A DNA stretch of 60,011 nt from assembly GCA_017616775.1 (NCBI GenBank), contig JAFZXM010000053.1, positions 1 through 60,011 of the forward strand, in the 5' to 3' direction. The DNA is from Bacteroidales bacterium (GTDB lineage Bacteria > Bacteroidota > Bacteroidia > Bacteroidales > WCHB1-69). How positions within the stretch are numbered: position 1 is the stretch's first letter; each line of letters opens with the position of its first letter. Position numbers and translations under genes: made by a program. The notes below the pieces were generated by a model. That model worked only from the letters and a program-made list of their open reading frames with translations, was not told the origin of the DNA and did not search any database. Of the stretch, positions 52,462-60,011 are shown piece after piece.

Positions 52462-52886
52462 TGACAGAATATACCAAAGATACCATAGAGCAGTTGATAC
52501 CACAGCGTCATCCTATAGTTATGATAGACGGAGTGAGCATATTGAATGCGTCATCGGCTATTGCTACACTGAATGTTGAGGCAGACAACTGGTTTTTTTG
52601 TGATGGTGCCTTGCTTGAAGCAGGTTTGGTTGAACATGCGGCTCAATCTGCGGCAGCTTTGTTGGGAGCACGTGATTATAGTGCAGGCAAGCCTGCACAA
52701 ATAGGCTATATAGGTGAAGTTAAGAATTTTGAAGTGAATAAATTACCCGAGTCAGGAGAGCGGATAGTTACCCGTATTCAGTTACTTGCCGAAGTTGATG
52801 CCGTTTCTTTGGTGGAAGTGCGTTCGGAAGTGAATGGCGAATATGTGTGTGCCGGACAAATAAAAGTGGTAATAGTAGGAGAATAA
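52461..52886 (+). CDS. ApeP-like hotdog dehydratase 1
   Basis: 141 residues from the ATG at 52461; a TTG one codon earlier is not needed. The N-terminal IEQLIPQRHPIVMIDGV (compare LLPHRPPMLMID of FabZ-like and ApeP-like proteins) marks a 3-hydroxyacyl-ACP dehydratase of the aryl polyene type. The long helix EAGLVEHAAQSAAALLG follows near 53. It should remove water from the beta-hydroxy intermediate in each extension round. Confidence 0.85.
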   Translation: MTEYTKDTIEQLIPQRHPIVMIDGVSILNASSAIATLNVEADNWFFCDGALLEAGLVEHAAQSAAALLGARDYSAGKPAQIGYIGEVKNFEVNKLPESGERIVTRIQLLAEVDAVSLVEVRSEVNGEYVCAGQIKVVIVGE

Positions 52887-53228
52887 ATGCAGAATTATTT
52901 TCAAATAGAAGGAATTACAAAAAACGACGATAATGTATGCTATCAAATAGCACTGTTATCCGATTGCGAGGTGTATGAAGGACATTTTCCCGGTCATCCG
53001 GTAGCCCCGGGAGCTTGCAGTATAGAAATGATACGCCGTTGTATTTCCATGTTTTTGGAAAGGGAGGTCCGATTTTTAAAAATATATCAATGTAAATTTT
53101 TATCCCCCGTTAATCCCGAGATACAAAAAAGAATACTATTGACATTAACATGGAAGCAAGATATATGGAAGGCTGTGCTGATGTGTGATGATTTGTTGTT
53201 GATGCGTTTAAAAGTGGCGATAAGATGA
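52887..53228 (+). CDS. ApeI/FabZ-like hotdog dehydratase 2
   Basis: 113 residues, start directly after the previous stop. EGHFPGHPVAPGACSIEMIRR near residue 32 is the FabZ/FabA HFPGxPxxPG active motif with its catalytic His. It is shorter than FabZ (about 150 aa) and, paired with the previous gene, probably forms a hetero-oligomeric dehydratase as ApeI and ApeP do. Overlaps the oxidoreductase gene by 4 bases. Confidence 0.85.
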   Translation: MQNYFQIEGITKNDDNVCYQIALLSDCEVYEGHFPGHPVAPGACSIEMIRRCISMFLEREVRFLKIYQCKFLSPVNPEIQKRILLTLTWKQDIWKAVLMCDDLLLMRLKVAIR

Positions 53229-54664
53229 AACATGTGGTGATAATAGGTGCCGGTTTGGGCGGTTTGGTCACAGGGTATTTGTTATCCCAAAGGGGCTGTC
53301 GGGTTACTGTTTTGGAACGCAGCGCTCATGCAGGCGGATGTCTGCAATCGTTTCAAAGAGCGGGTGTACGTTTTGACACAGGTTTCCATATAGTGGGGGG
53401 ATTGGAGGAAACAAATCCCATGTATTATTTTTTTAAAGAATTGGATTTGTTGAAATTACCATGGATATCATTGCGCGGGCAAGGTGTGTTTTTAGATGAT
53501 ACATACTATGCTTTGCCTTGCGGACATGAGGAATTTTACCGTTATTTTGCCGATCTTTTTCCACATGAAAAAGACAATCTGCGTCGTTATTTTGAAACCT
53601 TTAAAACCATAGTGTCCTCGCCGTTGCAGGATACTATGCCGTATTGGGAGCAGGGAGCATGGGATTTTTTGTATCGTACCATCGGTGATGCAAAGTTGCG
53701 GGATATACTCTCCGGTCATTCTATGATAATGGAAATGAACAGGGAAAAATTGCCTTTGTTTGCCTATGCGGAAATATTGAATAGTTTCATCACTTCAACA
53801 TCCCGTTTGGCAGAAGGCAGTCAGCCTGTTGTCAATCATTTGGTGCAGGGCATAGAAAACAGTGCCAACCATGTGTATTGTAAGGCCGCTGTAAGCGGAA
53901 TATTGGAAAAAAACGGCTGTGCTGTGGGCGTTAAATTGGAAGATGGCACTATTGTGGATGCGGATATGGTTGTATCCGCTATCAATCCCATACAAACGGT
54001 TTCGCTGCTTGCTGCCGATAGTGCGGTAAACAAAGTGTATGTTCGCAGAATATCGAATTTATCATGTTCCATGGGATGTTTTACCGTGAATATCAAACTT
54101 AAACCGGGAATGGTGAATATGCGGCAAGAACCTGTATATGTTCATGCCAAAGGGGCTGATTTGTGGAATATGGACACTTCTGAAATCAGGCATTTGATGG
54201 TGTATTATTATCCGGAACAGCAGGCTGTGGACTTGCTCACACCCATGATGTGGGATAAAGTAAAAAAATGGAACGGTGAAAGTCCGGATGCCCGTAGTCA
54301 GGAATATGCTATGATGAAACAACAAACGGCAGAGCAATGTTTCTCTTTGGCCGAGTCGCTCATTCCGAATTTAAGGGAAGCCATATCGGATTATTGGTCG
54401 TCCACGCCTCTGACGTGGCATACTTATCTCAATGCACATCAAGGGTCGGCTTTTGGTATAATGAAAGACTATAAGTCTCCAATAACCACCGTATTCCAAC
54501 CGCGAACGCCTTTAAAAGGCTTGTACATTACAGGTCAATCCATGGTGTTGCACGGCATAATGGGAACCACCGTGTCCGCTTTTCAAACAGCCGCCATGAT
54601 AGAACCCGATATTTTTACCTGGCCGTCGCGGAATGTTACCGCTCCCGCATTTTCTTTTCTTTAA
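53225..54664 (+). CDS. Phytoene-desaturase-like FAD oxidoreductase
   Basis: 479-residue flavoprotein. The N-terminal Rossmann motif is VVIIGAGLGGLVTGYLLSQRG with VLERSAHAGGCLQSF and FDTGFHIVGG; the C-terminal FAD motif is LKGLYITGQSMVLHGIMGTTVSAFQTA. It belongs to the CrtI/NAD(P)-binding amine-oxidase group. In pigment clusters such enzymes add or shift double bonds or finish the ring; here the exact step is open. Last gene of the operon; no strong terminator follows. Confidence 0.88.
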   Translation: MKHVVIIGAGLGGLVTGYLLSQRGCRVTVLERSAHAGGCLQSFQRAGVRFDTGFHIVGGLEETNPMYYFFKELDLLKLPWISLRGQGVFLDDTYYALPCGHEEFYRYFADLFPHEKDNLRRYFETFKTIVSSPLQDTMPYWEQGAWDFLYRTIGDAKLRDILSGHSMIMEMNREKLPLFAYAEILNSFITSTSRLAEGSQPVVNHLVQGIENSANHVYCKAAVSGILEKNGCAVGVKLEDGTIVDADMVVSAINPIQTVSLLAADSAVNKVYVRRISNLSCSMGCFTVNIKLKPGMVNMRQEPVYVHAKGADLWNMDTSEIRHLMVYYYPEQQAVDLLTPMMWDKVKKWNGESPDARSQEYAMMKQQTAEQCFSLAESLIPNLREAISDYWSSTPLTWHTYLNAHQGSAFGIMKDYKSPITTVFQPRTPLKGLYITGQSMVLHGIMGTTVSAFQTAAMIEPDIFTWPSRNVTAPAFSFL

Positions 54665-54741
54665 TGCCAATCAGAAACGCTGGTAGCAATTTTTCCTTGA
54701 TGGATACCATTTTTTGTTAATAAAATTGTTCATAGTGTGTG

Positions 54742-54763
54742 AATAAGTTGTTAATAACTTTTT
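54742..54763 (+). terminator. Weak possible terminator after the aryl polyene operon
   Basis: AAGTT-gttaat-AACTT with six Ts after it. The stem is only five A/T-rich base pairs, so termination is uncertain. Confidence 0.3.
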
Positions 54764-54796
54764 TCCCCCCCGCAAAGAAGCCCGGATATAATAAGG

Positions 54797-54804
54797 TATT
54801 TTTG
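54797..54804 (+). promoter_or_regulatory. Bacteroidota -7 element
   Basis: TATTTTTG, 25 bases upstream of the ATG at 54830. Confidence 0.5.
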
Positions 54805-54829
54805 CACCCGATAATCAACGATATCAAGT

Positions 54830-55441
54830 ATGAAAGTAATTAAGCGGATATTTGTATCCATTGCAATTCTTTTAGCCGTTCTTATATTATGTTTGGTGAT
54901 AGGTTATTATACAGGAGTTGTGACTTTTGAGAAAGGAGAGGGCGGTGTTCGTTCCGGATTTGCCAAACTTTCGGACGACAAGAAAGAGCGGGTGAAGGAA
55001 GTGTTGAAGATAGACAGCCTGACAGCAGACGGCAACGTATATCAAGTAAGGCATGAACAAGTAAGCCGATATCTGCAGGGGCGAGGAAAGGTAATAGTGT
55101 ATTCCTACATTCCCTATTGTACGGGAAGAAATTGTGTTCAACCCGTAGAAATATACCAAAAGTGCGATTCTGCAGATGTGGAATTGGTTTTGATATCGGA
55201 GCTTTACTATAAGTTGTTTGAAAACACGGCGGACTTTCCTCAGCCGGTGTTGGTTATCAATGCGGAATCTTATAATACGGATAATAGGGAAGAGTATGTG
55301 AAAATGTTCTATAACGGGTTGGTAGGTGAAGGTAATTGGAATCGTCTTGCAGGAGGTCTTTATTTCTGTTTTAACAAAGGACAATATCTCAAGCAGGTTT
55401 CCCAATTGGACGATGCAATAGATCTGTTGAAAAAACTATAA
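54830..55441 (+). CDS. Membrane-anchored thioredoxin-like protein
   Basis: 203 residues: one N-terminal transmembrane helix (residues 7-27), then a periplasmic domain. The part GKVIVYSYIPYCTGRNCVQPVEIYQ near residue 85 has the look of a thioredoxin-fold strand-helix with cysteines spaced Cx4C instead of CxxC, followed by VELVLISELYYKLFENT and PQPVLVIN, which fits the beta strands and cis-Pro of the fold. A redox role is plausible but the spacing is atypical. It stands alone with its own promoter and is not overlapped with the pigment operon. Confidence 0.65.
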   Translation: MKVIKRIFVSIAILLAVLILCLVIGYYTGVVTFEKGEGGVRSGFAKLSDDKKERVKEVLKIDSLTADGNVYQVRHEQVSRYLQGRGKVIVYSYIPYCTGRNCVQPVEIYQKCDSADVELVLISELYYKLFENTADFPQPVLVINAESYNTDNREEYVKMFYNGLVGEGNWNRLAGGLYFCFNKGQYLKQVSQLDDAIDLLKKL

Positions 55442-55526
55442 ATTTCTATTATTCTAAAAAAGCGATAGCACTTTTAGTCAATCCAGATATCCTGTCGGAG
55501 TGTGAATGGCCTCAGCAATTGCGCTA

Positions 55527-56342
55527 TCATCGGAGATAATCTGCCGGAGGATATATAACGGCATGTAATTGTTGTACTATATCGCATTCCACTTTGTAAT
55601 CCCTCCCGTCTGTCATAGCGGTGTTAACACCTGAAATTCCGTCCACTGCACCGCGGGTGACGATATATTTTATATATTCATCCATGTCGGCTGCAGAGGG
55701 TAAGAGCTGAGTATGACTCAAGCGTGCCAATGCTGCAATCAATCCGTAAGCGCCCCAATTGGAGATGGTGGCAACAATCAGATGTCGGCAAGAAACTATA
55801 CATGGAATGATATCCAATTGCTTAATATGTTCTGCTACATTACCCATGCCGATTTCATTGCCGCCGTCACCTATCCCTATGGTGAGCGTGTGTGATTGAA
55901 GCACCAAATCGTCAATAGGCGGGGTGATGTCGGAAATATCTTTTTTGTGCATATTGTAATATTTTCCGTCACGGCTGCGGCCGCATCGTTCTATGCTGAT
56001 AACGGCCTTGGGCCGGTATGCTTGCAAAACAGCATCGGCAGAAGTGTGCATGTCATATAATATACAAGGTGTTTTGTCTTTAAAATAGGGTATCGAATAC
56101 CTGTCGGTAACGATATAGGGAGAAAATCCTAATTGACGAAGGGCTGAGGATAAAAAATAACTGCCCGGAGGACCATCCGTTTCTCCTTTTGAATTTATTG
56201 TAAATCCGGTGATAATGAGTATATTCCCTTTTTCAGTGTGCAATAAATCCTGAGCGGCAGAGGTGCAATAGTTTTCAGGCAAATACCGGGCAAGGGTATT
56301 CATCCCTCTATTTCCGTATTGCAGTATAATATCTTCTATCAT
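55527..56342 (-). CDS. DUF4392 (glutamate cyclase-like) protein
   Basis: 271 residues from the ATG at 56342; a start 7 codons earlier would lie inside a terminator hairpin. The family (PF14336) is related to D-glutamate cyclase. Visible hallmarks are ILIITGFTINSKGETDGPPGSYFLSSALRQLGF near residue 40, VISIERCGRSRDGKYYNMHKKDIS near 130, and IGIGDGGNEIGMGNV near 168. Whether this protein cyclises D-glutamate is not shown. The -7 element is missing in the short gap upstream. Confidence 0.85.
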   Translation of the reverse strand: MIEDIILQYGNRGMNTLARYLPENYCTSAAQDLLHTEKGNILIITGFTINSKGETDGPPGSYFLSSALRQLGFSPYIVTDRYSIPYFKDKTPCILYDMHTSADAVLQAYRPKAVISIERCGRSRDGKYYNMHKKDISDITPPIDDLVLQSHTLTIGIGDGGNEIGMGNVAEHIKQLDIIPCIVSCRHLIVATISNWGAYGLIAALARLSHTQLLPSAADMDEYIKYIVTRGAVDGISGVNTAMTDGRDYKVECDIVQQLHAVIYPPADYLR

Positions 56343-56351
56343 ATATAAAAA

Positions 56352-56392
56352 AACGAAATGCAATATATTATTGCATTTCGTAAAATTGTATC
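56352..56392 (-). terminator. Terminator of the MBG-repeat gene
   Basis: Thirteen-bp stem ACGAAATGCAATA/TATTGCATTTCGT on the minus strand followed by seven Ts. It ends about 10 bases before the ATG of the DUF4392 gene. Confidence 0.88.
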
Positions 56393-56400
56393 TTAAATTG

Positions 56401-59400
56401 TTATTGTTTAATTAATTGCTTGCTTATGGTTCGGGTGCCGGTATGCAATATGATTATATAAGCACCTTTGGGCAAGTGATTGATGTCAATATCGGTAACC
56501 AACTGTTGATCTACCCGATATGTTTGATGGAGGAGGGTTTGCCCGAGAGAGTTAATCAATTTCATTTGTATGTCACCTTCATAATTTTGAATGCTCAGGG
56601 TGGTGCTGTTGTGAGCAGGATTGGGATATAATTGTACACTTGAATTTTGCAACGTGTATTCAGGTGTATGGTCCTCCGGATTTTTAATTATTTGTAAAAT
56701 ACCTTCCGCAGAACCTGTATAATTGTTGTCCATAACGGTCGCTTCAACTATATAGGTGCCTATTTGGACAGGCAAAGCGGTGTCTCCGTTATAGGTGATG
56801 AGCACATTTAATCCGTCGGGGCGGGTGATTACTTCCGCCTGTTTGGCTGTGCTGTCATATATATATACCATGGTGTCGCTTACAAATGTGATAATAGCTT
56901 CGGCAGGTAATATGGTAAGGGAGGTGTATATCCGTGTGGGGATATAGTTGGCTTGGTTAACGGTTATTTCTACGTCGTAAACTCCCGCATTGACAGGAAT
57001 AACGGTATCTCCGTGTTGTGTGTACAGGATATCGTAATTAACATTATTGCTGTTAACGCTAATGTTTTTTTCTTGTCCGTCGTATGTTTGTATAGTGTCT
57101 GCTATGGTGATTTCTGCTGTTATTTCCATAATATGGAAATCAAAAGCGGTGTCACCATATACATTGGCCGTATCCGTTACGTGTATATGGGTGAGGTAAG
57201 TGCCGGCGTTGACAGGCGGTGTCGGCAATGTGTTATAGGTGATATTGTATAGTACAAAAGAGGGTGTTACGGAAATAGCGGGCTCTTGTGCCAGTCCGTT
57301 ATATGCCAATGCGGTATCGCTGACATCAAACCATGCATGTGCCTTTTCTATGGTCATTACAGCGGAATCGCTGCCTTGATAATTGCTGTCTGTAACGCTG
57401 ATGTTTACTATATATTTGCCGGCGTTGATGGCGGTGGAAACACCGTTATAGGTGATATTATAGTTTACATTATGGGCACTGCTGACGGAGATGTTTTTAG
57501 GAGTACCGTCATAAATATGGTTCAATTGAGTGACATTGAGTGCCAATAAGGCTTTGTTAATAATCAGCGCCGAATCGGCAAATGCTTCATAGTTGGTATC
57601 GCTGACACTTATTCTGAAGGGGTAGGTGCCGGCATTGACGGGGGTAAGATGGTTGGTATATTCAATCTGATAATTTAAATGAGCGGGAGATACATGAACA
57701 ACGGGGGTGTGTATATTGCCGTCATAAGTATGGCTGAGTCCGCTTATCTGTATGGTTGCGGGAGCTTTAGCAATATATAATGTATCTTGCGCGCTGCCGG
57801 TATAATTATTATCGGTGATGACAACATCTACAAGATAATATCCGTGATTAACAGGCGGAATAGTATCATTGTTATACCGTATTTGATAGTTGACATTGCC
57901 GGGGGTGGTGGTGATAACGGCCTCTGCCGGTCTGCCGCTAAAAGTATGTTGTAAATTGGAAATATTGATGTTGGCATTGGCTTTTTGTATGGTGAGTGTA
58001 GTGGAATAATTTCCTGTATAATTAGTGTCAACTATTTCCATATTCACGCTATAGATTCCGCTTTGTGAGGGAACAAAGGCATTGTTGTTGTAGAGGGTTT
58101 TTACATACAGATTGTCCGGTATGGTGGTGTAAGCTATAGCTTGGCAAGAGCCGTTGAATGTATATACGGAATCGGTAATGATAATATCGGCTTGTGCTTT
58201 TTGTATGGTAAGTACGGCATGGGCATAAGCCGGTGTTACCGATGAATCGTTGGTGACAACGATTACATGGTAAGTGCCCGCATTTTTCGGTAACTCTGTT
58301 AAACCGTTGTAAGTGATGCTGTATTCGGCAAAAGCCGGGGTGATGCTGACATTCATGCTATGCGTATTTCCGTCATAGATAACGGAAGTGTCGGTTAAAG
58401 CGATGTGTGCTGTTGTCTTTTGTATGACAAGGGTGGCACTGTCGTATCCTTCGTAGTTGTTGTCGTCGGTGGTGGCATATACGGTATATATTCCCACTTT
58501 GGAGGGAGCTTGTCCGCAATCGTAACTGATGATGGTATGTATATTGCCGGGATGGGGCGTAACGGAAACAGTTTTTGCGGTGCCGTCATATATATAGGTG
58601 AGTTGACCGAAAGAGAATGTTGCCGTAGCTTTATTGATAACAAGGGTATCGGTAAGCTGGCCATAGTAATTTGTGTCGTCTATATTGACTTCTATGGCAT
58701 ATTTTCCGCTATTGACAGGAATAATGTTATTGCTGTGATTATATAATATATTGTAATTTAATCCTGAAGGATAGGTGTTTACTGTGGGGTAGTGTGCTGT
58801 GCTGTCAAAGGTGTGTGTTAAATTGGTGATTACCAAAGGAGCCTGTGCCTTTTGTATGGTAAGAATGGCTGTGTCCTGCCCCCAAAAGTTATCACTGGTG
58901 ATAGTGGCTACCACGGTATATGTGCCCGCGTTGACAGGTAAATCCGTATTGCCATTGTAGGTGACAATATAAGAGAGGTTGGGATTGCTTATATTGACAG
59001 ATGCCTGTTTGGCCGAGCCGTCATAAACAAAATTGGTATCGTCAACGCAGATATCTGCTTTTTGTGCATATACACGAAATGTGTGCCATAGATATTCTGA
59101 CCATCCTGTTTCGTTGTTGTTGACAGTAAGAGCAAGATGGTAAATATTTCCGGTGTCAAGACCGGTAAGAGGTGCGGTGTTGATGTTAATGGTGGACGTT
59201 GTGCTTGTTTGTAAAGAGTTTCCGTTTTTGTCCACCAGTTTCCATTGGTAGGCATCAGCGGAAGATGTATAGTTTGCCACCACGGCAACACCATATATTA
59301 CGCTGTCTGTCATATTGATAGAGCCTAAATTGCGTTCCTGGCATATGTTAACGGTTTGACCGTTGTTGCTGATGGTGTGTGTTCCTGTTTGTCGGGCGGT

Positions 59401-59841
59401 AATGGTGATAATATCGCTGTTGAGTGTATAGGAACTCACATCGGGCAGTTTATCGTATAAAAACGACACTCCTTGAGGCAATACCCATGTGCTGGTGTTT
59501 TTGGTCAGCACTATTTGGGAGTGGGTGTAAGAAGTGTAATATGCTGTGGATACGGAAGATGCGGTGTTGTTGTAGGTTTGGGATGACAGCGTATTGTTAT
59601 TGTTGACATAAGCATAAGCAACGGATATGCCGTCAGCGCCGTCGGCACCTTTTCCGCCATTGCCGCCCTTACCGCCGTTTCCGCCGGTGCCGCCTAAGTT
59701 GCTGCAATCGCAATAGTCTAAATTATAATTATATCCGTTTCCGCCGATGCCGCCGTTTCCGCCGATACCTCCTGTGCCGCCTTCACCGCCTTCACCATAT
59801 TGTCCGAGGGTGATATTGGTGGCTATGATATCGGTAAGCAA
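56401..59841 (-). CDS. Gly-rich, MBG-repeat T9SS surface protein (5' end unresolved)
   Basis: Large secreted protein; 1146 residues if read from a TTG at 59841. The frame stays open further upstream to a TGA at 59965-59967 with no ATG, so the true 5' end lies outside or is disrupted. Order: a Gly-Gly-(T/N/I/E) tract (GEGGEGGTGGIGGNGG), an Ig-like region, eleven tandem MBG-type units of about 75-80 residues (each ending PVNAGTY-like, then TDxNYxG and LxIxKA), and a T9SS type A C-terminal domain from LYPNPAHNSTTLSIQ to ISKQLIKQ. It should be exported and attached at the cell surface, as an adhesin-like protein. It ends with a strong terminator. Confidence 0.82.
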   Translation of the reverse strand: MLTDIIATNITLGQYGEGGEGGTGGIGGNGGIGGNGYNYNLDYCDCSNLGGTGGNGGKGGNGGKGADGADGISVAYAYVNNNNTLSSQTYNNTASSVSTAYYTSYTHSQIVLTKNTSTWVLPQGVSFLYDKLPDVSSYTLNSDIITITARQTGTHTISNNGQTVNICQERNLGSINMTDSVIYGVAVVANYTSSADAYQWKLVDKNGNSLQTSTTSTININTAPLTGLDTGNIYHLALTVNNNETGWSEYLWHTFRVYAQKADICVDDTNFVYDGSAKQASVNISNPNLSYIVTYNGNTDLPVNAGTYTVVATITSDNFWGQDTAILTIQKAQAPLVITNLTHTFDSTAHYPTVNTYPSGLNYNILYNHSNNIIPVNSGKYAIEVNIDDTNYYGQLTDTLVINKATATFSFGQLTYIYDGTAKTVSVTPHPGNIHTIISYDCGQAPSKVGIYTVYATTDDNNYEGYDSATLVIQKTTAHIALTDTSVIYDGNTHSMNVSITPAFAEYSITYNGLTELPKNAGTYHVIVVTNDSSVTPAYAHAVLTIQKAQADIIITDSVYTFNGSCQAIAYTTIPDNLYVKTLYNNNAFVPSQSGIYSVNMEIVDTNYTGNYSTTLTIQKANANINISNLQHTFSGRPAEAVITTTPGNVNYQIRYNNDTIPPVNHGYYLVDVVITDNNYTGSAQDTLYIAKAPATIQISGLSHTYDGNIHTPVVHVSPAHLNYQIEYTNHLTPVNAGTYPFRISVSDTNYEAFADSALIINKALLALNVTQLNHIYDGTPKNISVSSAHNVNYNITYNGVSTAINAGKYIVNISVTDSNYQGSDSAVMTIEKAHAWFDVSDTALAYNGLAQEPAISVTPSFVLYNITYNTLPTPPVNAGTYLTHIHVTDTANVYGDTAFDFHIMEITAEITIADTIQTYDGQEKNISVNSNNVNYDILYTQHGDTVIPVNAGVYDVEITVNQANYIPTRIYTSLTILPAEAIITFVSDTMVYIYDSTAKQAEVITRPDGLNVLITYNGDTALPVQIGTYIVEATVMDNNYTGSAEGILQIIKNPEDHTPEYTLQNSSVQLYPNPAHNSTTLSIQNYEGDIQMKLINSLGQTLLHQTYRVDQQLVTDIDINHLPKGAYIIILHTGTRTISKQLIKQ

Positions 59842-60011
59842 GGTTTGATAGCAATAGATGCCGAATACGCTGCCGCCGCCGATGCCGCCTGTGCCTCCTG
59901 TGCCGCCTTGCTCACGAAGTTGCCAGTGCGGTTGTCTCTCAGAGCCCGCATCATCAGTGTCGCTTCATTGGTCACGCGGTCGAGGCGGCGCAGCAGTGAG
60001 AGATAGACATC
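59842..60011 (-). other. Window-edge segment with changed composition and frame
   Basis: Upstream of the Gly-rich tract the minus strand continues the same frame only to 59965. From about 59890 to the edge a different minus-strand frame reads as a plausible protein (SLLRRLDRVTNEATLMM, then MRALRDNRTGNFVSKAAQ) and is clearly more GC-rich than the rest. It runs into the gene out of frame and stops at 59823. Confidence 0.5.

Larger units (their letters stand above)
42307..54664 (+). other. Aryl polyene (flexirubin-like) biosynthetic gene cluster
   Basis: Fourteen same-strand genes with overlaps or gaps of at most 25 bases: FabI-like reductase, tyrosine ammonia lyase, methyltransferase, ACP, acyltransferase, ketosynthase, ACP, ketosynthase, EamA/SMR-like transporter, LolA-like, ketosynthase, two hotdog dehydratases, FAD oxidoreductase. 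Together they would make a 4-hydroxycinnamoyl-primed, iteratively extended polyene ester and move it to the outer membrane. This is the known logic of aryl polyene and flexirubin pathways; the product here is inferred. Not seen in the cluster: ketoreductase, acyl-CoA ligase, thioesterase, MMPL/RND exporter, glycosyltransferase, DarA/DarB. Confidence 0.85.

Noticed and set aside
56401..59841. The regular repeats as a CRISPR array or tandem DNA repeat
   Set aside because: The periodicity of ~230 bases is at protein level (MBG units) and the DNA of the units is diverged.

Overview
The window is AT-rich chromosomal DNA of a Bacteroidota bacterium, most likely order Bacteroidales. The evidence is the repeated -7 promoter element TAnnTTTG in front of many genes and RNAs, weak Shine-Dalgarno sequences, two proteins with type IX secretion (T9SS) C-terminal domains, a GlnRS, a DUF5606 protein, and a tyrosine ammonia lyase closely resembling the Flavobacterium enzyme. 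Gene content is mostly housekeeping. No insertion sequence, integrase, phage structural gene or CRISPR array is visible.

Layout. 0-3.6 kb: two paralogous DUF2589 proteins and a three-module protein of unknown function. 3.8-9.2 kb: an rsmI-like/sufC pair, a GNAT-like gene cut short by an in-frame stop, an unknown gene, then a pRiA4b ORF-3-like gene with miaA and a DUF5606 gene, preceded by a sigma-54-like promoter. 9.2-13.5 kb (minus strand): a T9SS-exported SGNH hydrolase, tRNA-Leu, and an arcA-pyrB-pyrI operon. 13.7-24.7 kb: rnfB, tonB, prenyl synthase-mrdA-rodA, lptD divergent from an amidase-MCE pair, and a YbjQ protein. 24.7-28.3 kb: glnS and etfBA. 28.5-31.2 kb: tRNA-Pro, then carbamate kinase, a GldL-like membrane protein and ornithine carbamoyltransferase. 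31.2-35.8 kb: a YD-repeat-like secreted protein, yidC, SRP RNA, a Sua5/YciO protein, RNase P RNA and tRNA-Phe. 36-42.1 kb: a zinc-ribbon FGE-like protein, mscS, an EamA transporter, recJ, tRNA-Asn and a PfkB kinase.

42.3-54.7 kb is the standout region: one tightly packed 14-gene operon for an aryl polyene (flexirubin-like) pigment. It contains a FabI-like reductase, tyrosine ammonia lyase, methyltransferase, two acyl carrier proteins, an LpxL-like acyltransferase, three ketosynthases (two with an extra C-terminal half-ketosynthase domain), an EamA/SMR-like transporter, a LolA-like carrier, two hotdog dehydratases and a phytoene-desaturase-like FAD enzyme. No ketoreductase, coumarate ligase, thioesterase, free-standing chain-length factor or RND exporter is seen in the cluster. 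A 16-bp perfect palindrome sits in its leader. 54.8-60 kb: a membrane-anchored thioredoxin-like protein, a DUF4392 (glutamate cyclase-like) protein, and a large Gly-rich, MBG-repeat, T9SS-sorted surface protein whose 5' end is unresolved where composition and reading frame change in the last 100 bases.

The genes of the arginine deiminase route (arcA; arcC and OTC) are split over two loci, and arcA is joined to aspartate carbamoyltransferase. This suggests that carbamoyl phosphate from arginine can serve both ATP formation and pyrimidine synthesis. Several genes usually found in larger operons (sufC, rnfB, mrdA-rodA) stand here without their common partners.
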